DNA of 18,099 bases from Bacteroides sp. (lineage in GTDB: Bacteria; Bacteroidota; Bacteroidia; Bacteroidales; Bacteroidaceae). The stretch is from assembly GCA_030529405.1 (NCBI GenBank), contig JAUMWZ010000015.1, forward strand, positions 1-18,099. Reading direction: 5' to 3'. The notes under the pieces were generated by a model, which did not search any database, was not told the DNA's origin, and was given only the letters and a program-made list of their open reading frames with translations. Below, in pieces: positions 13,507 to 18,099 of this stretch (position 1 is its first letter; the number at the start of each line of letters is the position of its first letter). Both the position numbers and the translations under genes were made by a program.

Positions 13507-15768
13507 ATGAGAACACGCTTATTAAGAATGAGTTTCTATTCTATCTTATTTTCGTTTTTAACTGTATATAGTTTAGAAGTAAAGTCAGAAGACTTGACTC
13601 GCTATGTAAATACATTTATCGGAACAACAAACTATGGCACCACAAACCCCGGTGCTGTGTGTCCAAACGGACTAATGTCTGTAACCCCTTTCAACGTTAT
13701 GGGGTCTGACGACAACAGACATGACAAAGACAAACAATGGTGGTCTACTCCGTATGAATTTCGTAACAAATACCTCACAGGTTTCTCTCATGTAAATCTT
13801 AGTGGAGTAGGGTGTCCCGACCTAAGCTCGTTACTTCTTATGCCAACTACAGGTCAAGTGGAAGTAGACTATAAGAAATACGGTAGCCATTATGCTGACG
13901 AGAAATCTACACCTGGATACTATTCAAACAAACTAACTAAGTATGACGTGCTTACAGAGCTTACCTCGTCTATGCGTTGTGCTATTAGCCGATTTACATT
14001 CCCTAAAGGACAAAGCAATGTGTTGTTAAATCTGGGCGAAGGTCTTACTAACGAAAGCGGAGCAACCGTACGCTTTGTTAGCGATACAGAGATAGAAGGC
14101 AGCAAGTTGTTAGGCACTTTCTGCTATAACGACCCTCAAGCTGTGTTCCCAATATACTTTGTTATGAGGGTAAGCAAACAGCCTGCAAAAAAAGGATATT
14201 GGAAGAAACAACGTGAAGTAAACGAAGTTGAAAAGGAATGGGACTCTCTTGCAGGCAAGTATAAGATATATGAAAACTACAACAGAGAACTCTCTGGCGA
14301 CGATATAGGTGTGTTCTTCTCTTTTTCATCAGACAAACAGGAGGCTATTGAGGTCAGAATGGGGGTGTCTTTCGTTAGTATAGACAACGCACGACTAAAC
14401 CTTGAAACAGAACTAAAGGGAAAGAGCTTTGAAGATGTCAGACTTGAGGCGAAAAATAAATGGAATGACCACTTATCTGTTATCACTGTCGAGGGAGGAA
14501 CAAAACAACAAAAACGCATATTCTATTCAGCCTTGTATCACACACTAATCCACCCTAACATAATCACAGACGTAAATGGAGAATATCCATCTATGACTTA
14601 CTTAAAGACTATGAAGAGTAACACAGAGAGATATACAGTGTTTTCTCTTTGGGATACATACAGAAACTTGCATCAGCTTATCACTTTGCTTTATCCGCAG
14701 AAACAAATTGATATGGTAAACAGTATGATTGGTATGTACAAAGAGAGTGGTTGGTTGCCAAAATGGGAGCTTTACTCTCGTGAAACTCTTACAATGGAGG
14801 GAGATCCAAGCATACCTGTCATAACAGATACATATCTTAAAGGTCTGAGGGGCTTTGATATAGATGCTGCCTATGAAGCAATGTATAAGTCGGCAACCAC
14901 TGCTGGCAAAGATAATCTTATGCGTCCTGATAATGACGATTATCTAAGTTTGGGCTATGTGCCTTTGCGTGCAAAGTTTGACAACTCTGTTTCGCACGCA
15001 TTAGAGTATTATGTGGCGGACAACGCTCTTTCTTTGCTTGCAAACGAACTAGGAAAGAAAGCCGATAGTAAGTTATTCCGCAACCGAGCATTGGGATACA
15101 GACATTACTATTGTAAAGACTTTGGCACTTTAAGACCTTTGTTGCCCGATGGTACATTCTTCTCTCCGTTCAATCCTAAAGAGGGTGTAAACTTCGAACC
15201 TTGTAATGGCTTTCACGAAGGAACTGCATGGAACTATACATTCTATGTTCCTCACGATGTGTATGGACTTGCAAAACTGATGGGAGGAAAGAAAAACTTT
15301 GTTCAAAAGCTAGAGAGTGTGTTCGATAATGGCTTTTATGACCCTGCAAACGAGCCTGATATAGCATACGCATATCTATTCTCTTATTTCAAAGGAGAGG
15401 AATGGAGAACTCAAAAGCTCACTCTTGAGTTGCTAGATAAGCATTTTCACGATGCACCAAAAGGAATTCCCGGCAACGATGATGCTGGAACAATGTCTGC
15501 ATGGGCTATATTTTCAATGATAGGTATATATCCCGACTGCCCAGGTTCTCCATACTACACTATAACAAAGCCAGTGTTTGACAAGGTTACTATAAAACTT
15601 GACGAAAAACATCATGGTGTTGATAAACTCGTTATAGAAAAAGTAGACAACGGATTGAGCAAGGATAAGTACATCAAACAAGTGTTTTTGGGCGAAAAAC
15701 GAACAGACAAATTCAGAGTTTCGCATAAAGAACTGTTACAAGCTAAGAAGCTTAAACTTGTGATGTAA
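13507..15768 (+). CDS. GH92 family alpha-mannosidase, secreted
   Basis: A glycoside hydrolase family 92 enzyme of 753 residues, normal length. It removes alpha-linked mannose by a calcium-dependent inverting mechanism, typically from N-glycans. A signal peptide is visible (RTRLLRM then a hydrophobic run, to about residue 27). The N-terminal beta-domain begins YVNTFIGTTNYG.T.PGA, the family's opening motif, followed by GFSHVNLSGVGC. The catalytic (alpha/alpha)6 domain shows LWDTYRNLHQ (Trp382-Asp383), FHEGTAWNYTFYVPHD with probable acid Glu571, and GNDDAGTMSAW (656-666), with Asp658/Asp659 as the likely base pair. It lacks a T9SS C-terminal domain, so it is probably periplasmic or surface-attached by other means. 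No SusC/SusD pair is adjacent, so it is not in a visible polysaccharide-utilisation locus. Codons 19-26 are made by a class A repeat unit. Confidence 0.93.
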   Translation: MRTRLLRMSFYSILFSFLTVYSLEVKSEDLTRYVNTFIGTTNYGTTNPGAVCPNGLMSVTPFNVMGSDDNRHDKDKQWWSTPYEFRNKYLTGFSHVNLSGVGCPDLSSLLLMPTTGQVEVDYKKYGSHYADEKSTPGYYSNKLTKYDVLTELTSSMRCAISRFTFPKGQSNVLLNLGEGLTNESGATVRFVSDTEIEGSKLLGTFCYNDPQAVFPIYFVMRVSKQPAKKGYWKKQREVNEVEKEWDSLAGKYKIYENYNRELSGDDIGVFFSFSSDKQEAIEVRMGVSFVSIDNARLNLETELKGKSFEDVRLEAKNKWNDHLSVITVEGGTKQQKRIFYSALYHTLIHPNIITDVNGEYPSMTYLKTMKSNTERYTVFSLWDTYRNLHQLITLLYPQKQIDMVNSMIGMYKESGWLPKWELYSRETLTMEGDPSIPVITDTYLKGLRGFDIDAAYEAMYKSATTAGKDNLMRPDNDDYLSLGYVPLRAKFDNSVSHALEYYVADNALSLLANELGKKADSKLFRNRALGYRHYYCKDFGTLRPLLPDGTFFSPFNPKEGVNFEPCNGFHEGTAWNYTFYVPHDVYGLAKLMGGKKNFVQKLESVFDNGFYDPANEPDIAYAYLFSYFKGEEWRTQKLTLELLDKHFHDAPKGIPGNDDAGTMSAWAIFSMIGIYPDCPGSPYYTITKPVFDKVTIKLDEKHHGVDKLVIEKVDNGLSKDKYIKQVFLGEKRTDKFRVSHKELLQAKKLKLVM
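13562..13583 (+). repeat. Single class A 22-nt unit inside the GH92 signal-peptide coding region
   Basis: CTGTATATAG then TTTAGAAGTAAA, matching the intergenic class A units, here read in frame to encode TVYSLEVK (residues 19-26), the end of the signal peptide. It is the only unit I find well inside a coding sequence. Confidence 0.65.
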
Positions 15769-15786
15769 TCAGAGCTTGATTTTATA

Positions 15787-15896
15787 ACAATATTATTCTG
15801 CAAGTCAGTTGTATATGGTTTCCAAGTAGACTGTATATAGCTGACTTGCAAAGTATATATAGTTTGCTTGCTGTATATATGTGCTTGTTTTGCAGA
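15787..15896 (+). repeat. 22-nt repeat array, class A, five units
   Basis: Units at 15787, 15809, 15831, 15853 and 15875. Anchor bases fall at 15800, 15822, 15844 and 15866, 22 apart. The first has TCTGCAAGTCAG, the second TATATGGTTTCCAAGTAGA and the fourth TATATAGTTTGC; the third and fifth are more diverged. It starts 18 nt after the GH92 stop codon. Confidence 0.75.
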
Positions 15897-15916
15897 GTAT
15901 ATTACCCCGTTTCTAA

Positions 15917-15974
15917 AGGTGAATAGTCTGTCCCGTGAAGTGTCTTTGTCATGGCTACAAAAACTGTTCACTCC
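15917..15974 (+). terminator. Possible long-loop hairpin between GH92 and wecC
   Basis: GTGAATAG (15919-15926) pairs with CTGTTCAC (15964-15971), with one wobble and a 37-nt loop. On the + strand it is followed by TCCTTTTCTTTG. It may end the GH92 transcript; the large loop makes it a weak terminator. The loop is of more mixed composition than the surroundings, so a structured RNA is an alternative. Confidence 0.33.
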
Positions 15975-15993
15975 TTTTCTTTGTCTATAAAAT

Positions 15994-17196
15994 CTACTTG
16001 TATATACCGCAGAAGTCGAGAATCAGTTTGCTACTGTCTTTTGGCAAAGTGAAAAACTCTTTGTGTGCAGTAAGGAATACCACAATGTCGGCTCTGCTGT
16101 ATGCTTCTTTGTAGTCTGTTAGTTTGAAAATGTTATGTTGCTCAATGTTCGGCTCTACAATAAATATTTCGCAGTCGCTACAAGTATGCATCACGTTTGT
16201 AGCGATGAACTTTGCAGGCGATTCTCTTAGGTCGTCAATGTTAGGTTTGAATGCTAAACCCATTAGTGCTACTGTCGGTTTCCTTTGTTTGTCCACTTCG
16301 AACTGCTGGATAGTGTTCCTTGTCTTCTCAGCACACCATATAGACTTATAGTTGTTTACTTCTCTTGCCTTAGCAATGAGTTTAGCCTCTGTCGGATAGT
16401 TAGACGAAATGAAGTAAGGGTCCACTGCAATACAGTGTCCACCAACACCACTCCCCGGTTGAAGAATATTCACTCTAGGGTGTTTGTTTGCTAGGTTTAT
16501 CAGTTCCCAAACGTTTATTCCCGCCTTGTCGCATATTAGTGAAAGCTCATTTGCAAAGGCTATCTGCACATCTCTACTTGAGTTTTCTGTCAGTTTACAC
16601 ATTTCTGCCGTGCGAGCGTTAGTGCTGTGCAGCTCACCCATTACGAATTTGTTGTAAAACTCTTTAGCTTTTGCAGTTGAGGCTTCGTCTATTCCCCCGA
16701 TAACTCTGTCATTATGCACCAATTCGTATATGATATTACCTGGCAACACTCTTTCTGGGCAGTATGCAATGTGTATCTTCCCTTCTAACTCTGGTCTTTC
16801 ACTGAAAATCAAATGAGCCATTTGCTCGGTTGTTCCTACTGGCGAAGTAGATTCGATAACGAACAAATCGTTTTCTTTTAACAAAGGAATGATTGAAAGC
16901 GTTGCTGCTTTTACAAATGAAATGTCTGGTTGATGATTGTCCTTAAACGGAGTTGGCACGACGATGAAATATGCATCGCTCTGTTCTGCTGTAGTAGATG
17001 CTCGGAAAGCCTTCTTGCTTACAACCTCAGTGAGAAGTTCTGCAAGTCCGTTTTCTACAATGTGTAGTTTGCCACTGTTTACGCTATCTACAACATTTTT
17101 ATCAATATCTACACCGATAACGTCAATTCCGCTCTTAGCTGTTATTATTGCAGTTGGCAGTCCTATGTATCCAAGACCTATAAAGCATGCTTTCAT
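15994..17196 (-). CDS. wecC: UDP-N-acetyl-D-mannosamine dehydrogenase (WecC-like)
   Basis: A cytosolic UDP-sugar dehydrogenase of 400 residues that oxidises C6 of a UDP-sugar with 2 NAD+, supplying a uronic acid for surface polysaccharide. The N-terminal NAD site is FIGLGYIGLPTA (5-16) with the acidic Asp at the end of GVDID. Next come VVPTPF, STSPVGTT, YCPERVLPGN and the central-helix segment CKLTENSSRDVQIAFANE. The catalytic cysteine is Cys255 in GSGVGGHCIAVDPYF. The C-terminal domain has MGLAFKPNIDDLRESPA. PERVLPG and DNHQPD favour the UDP-ManNAc subgroup; UDP-GlcNAc or UDP-glucose dehydrogenases are the alternatives. It sits outside any visible polysaccharide cluster and without a wecB epimerase. 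Its whole upstream spacer is a seven-unit 22-nt repeat array, and no consensus promoter is visible there. Confidence 0.87.
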   Translation of the reverse strand: MKACFIGLGYIGLPTAIITAKSGIDVIGVDIDKNVVDSVNSGKLHIVENGLAELLTEVVSKKAFRASTTAEQSDAYFIVVPTPFKDNHQPDISFVKAATLSIIPLLKENDLFVIESTSPVGTTEQMAHLIFSERPELEGKIHIAYCPERVLPGNIIYELVHNDRVIGGIDEASTAKAKEFYNKFVMGELHSTNARTAEMCKLTENSSRDVQIAFANELSLICDKAGINVWELINLANKHPRVNILQPGSGVGGHCIAVDPYFISSNYPTEAKLIAKAREVNNYKSIWCAEKTRNTIQQFEVDKQRKPTVALMGLAFKPNIDDLRESPAKFIATNVMHTCSDCEIFIVEPNIEQHNIFKLTDYKEAYSRADIVVFLTAHKEFFTLPKDSSKLILDFCGIYK

Positions 17197-17204
17197 CTCG
17201 TCAG

Positions 17205-17358
17205 TAGTATGTTGTTTGTTTTTTATGTGTTATTTGTGTGGAAATAGACTCTTAATGATTTAGAAATCAGTTCTTATTACTTTGGAAATAAACTGTTCTT
17301 AGTTTGTAAGTCAATTCTTCTTAGTTTCTAACCCCTTTGTTATCTGTTTGTTTTCTTA
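17205..17358 (+). repeat. 22-nt repeat array, class B, seven units
   Basis: Units begin at 17205, 17227, 17249, 17271, 17293, 17315 and 17337. The anchor base of TTTG/TTTA/TTTC (or GTGG in the second unit) falls at 17218, 17240, 17262, 17284, 17306, 17328 and 17350, exactly 22 apart throughout. The best units read TGTTCTTAG then TTTGTAAGTCAAT. The right half matches class A, but the TATATGG core is replaced by TTCTTAG. The array fills the whole 159-nt gap between wecC and the metalloprotease gene and touches the latter's stop codon. Confidence 0.8.
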
Positions 17359-18099
17359 GTGTTCTAGAGTGTGCGGACAATTAGAAGTTCTTACAGGGAA
17401 ATAAATAACACCCTCTGTTGTTCTTGTTCTTGTTTTGCTTTTCTTTGGTCCTGGCACAAAAGGCGAATTGTTAAGCACAAACCTCACTCTCTCCTTTTGT
17501 TGAGGTGTAAACTTGTTTTGGAAAGAATACTCATAGTCCATCACGTTGTTCGGAGTTGTTGTATTCTTGCTTATGCAGTCTTTACGTTTTAGCATCTCAA
17601 ACAAGTCTTCATATTTCATTTGTCTTACTTTCAAGATGCCTTCTATATAACTGTTTATGTAGTCGTTATATTCAATTCTGTTGTATGCGGGAGTGTCTTT
17701 GCAGTAGTCAGAATCTACACATTTGTTCGTAAGTTTTAATGCATTACCCTCTTTCTCTTCATTGAAAGCATGGAAAAGTCCAAGATAATGTCCCAGTTCA
17801 TGAGTTAATGTGTTTACAACATCTCTTGAATTATACACTCTTCCCTCTATACTTCTCACTTCATATATATAAGCACTGTTTATTGACAAACAATGTGGGT
17901 ACGTCAGTTGAGAGTGAGTTGGGAAGTAAGGCAACTTATCTATTCCGTCCAAATGGTCTGGTTTTACGGTATAAGGAATATGCGACACACCAAGAGTTAT
18001 ACCTTTATTTTCGCCTGTTGGTGCTTTGAATGGATATAACATAATGTTTATGTATTGGTTCACATCATACATATACCTAACCATATCTTTATTGTTCAT
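17356..18099 (-). CDS. M43-like zinc metalloprotease, 5' end cut by the window
   Basis: The C-terminal 247 residues of a metzincin protease of the M43 (pappalysin-like) family, often annotated in Bacteroidetes as zinc-dependent metalloproteinase lipoprotein. The extended zinc motif is HELGHYLGLFH (His100, Glu101, His104, His110 in the visible part). The Met-turn follows as NNVMDYEYSFQNKFTPQQKERVRF. Cysteines between these two motifs suggest disulfides and an extracytoplasmic location. The frame is open to the window edge, and the Met there is not necessarily the start: family members carry an N-terminal lipoprotein or secretion signal that is not visible. The C-terminus is Lys/Arg-rich (KKSKTRTRTT) and ends HTLEH, without a T9SS sorting domain. 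It is upstream of wecC on the same strand, separated by a repeat array. Confidence 0.85.
   Translation of the reverse strand: MNNKDMVRYMYDVNQYINIMLYPFKAPTGENKGITLGVSHIPYTVKPDHLDGIDKLPYFPTHSQLTYPHCLSINSAYIYEVRSIEGRVYNSRDVVNTLTHELGHYLGLFHAFNEEKEGNALKLTNKCVDSDYCKDTPAYNRIEYNDYINSYIEGILKVRQMKYEDLFEMLKRKDCISKNTTTPNNVMDYEYSFQNKFTPQQKERVRFVLNNSPFVPGPKKSKTRTRTTEGVIYFPVRTSNCPHTLEH

Noticed and set aside
15902..15952. Annotating the 16-codon minus-strand frame as a gene
   Set aside because: It is too short, its GGAG is too far upstream, and nothing independent supports translation; kept only as a finding.
2..17358. CRISPR array interpretation of the 22-nt repeats
   Set aside because: The units are contiguous with no unique spacers between them, are diverged from each other, occur at many sites, and no cas gene is present.

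Overview
The window looks like a chromosomal segment from an anaerobic, host-associated member of the Bacteroidales, possibly Porphyromonadaceae-like. The reasons are several TTTG / TAnnTTTG promoters of the Bacteroidetes type, weak or absent Shine-Dalgarno sequences, a ptb-buk butyrate pair, a lipoprotein glutaminyl cyclase of the kind studied in Porphyromonas and Tannerella, a GH92 alpha-mannosidase, and AT-rich, T-biased spacers. The genus is inference; no rRNA or species marker is present. No prophage, transposase, CRISPR, tRNA or rRNA gene was seen.

Layout. 76-1674 (+): a YihX-like HAD phosphatase and ribF (FMN/FAD synthesis). 1820-2575 (+): a CPBP membrane protease whose end overlaps convergent sufE (2546-2971, -). 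3141-4127 (-): lipoprotein glutaminyl cyclase, divergent from ptb-buk (4345-6419, +), which makes butyrate with ATP. 6908-11936 (-): a probable four-gene unit transcribed as DUF3298 lipoprotein, rsmG, glyoxalase-II-like hydrolase, gcvP. 12316-13413 (+): dinB (Pol IV). 13507-15768 (+): secreted GH92 alpha-mannosidase. 15994-17196 (-): UDP-ManNAc dehydrogenase (wecC-like). 17356-18099 (-): C-terminal part of an M43 metalloprotease cut by the window edge. Most genes are ordinary housekeeping or glycan/peptide-handling genes.

The unusual part is between the genes. Six of the larger spacers, plus one site inside the GH92 signal-peptide coding region, carry units of exactly 22 nt, arranged head to tail without spacers. 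The main class reads CTGTATATGG followed by TTTGCAAGTAGA. A second class (17205-17358) keeps the TTTG-AAGTC part but has a TTCTTA core. A third (2987-3162), more diverged, runs eight units in perfect 22-nt register into the stop codon of the glutaminyl cyclase gene. Every recognisable unit lies in the same (+) orientation whatever the direction of the flanking genes. Two units at 1689 and 12134 are nearly identical although about 10 kb apart. This dispersed, oriented, 22-nt (about two helical turns) minisatellite family is the best candidate for something undescribed here. Its function is unknown.
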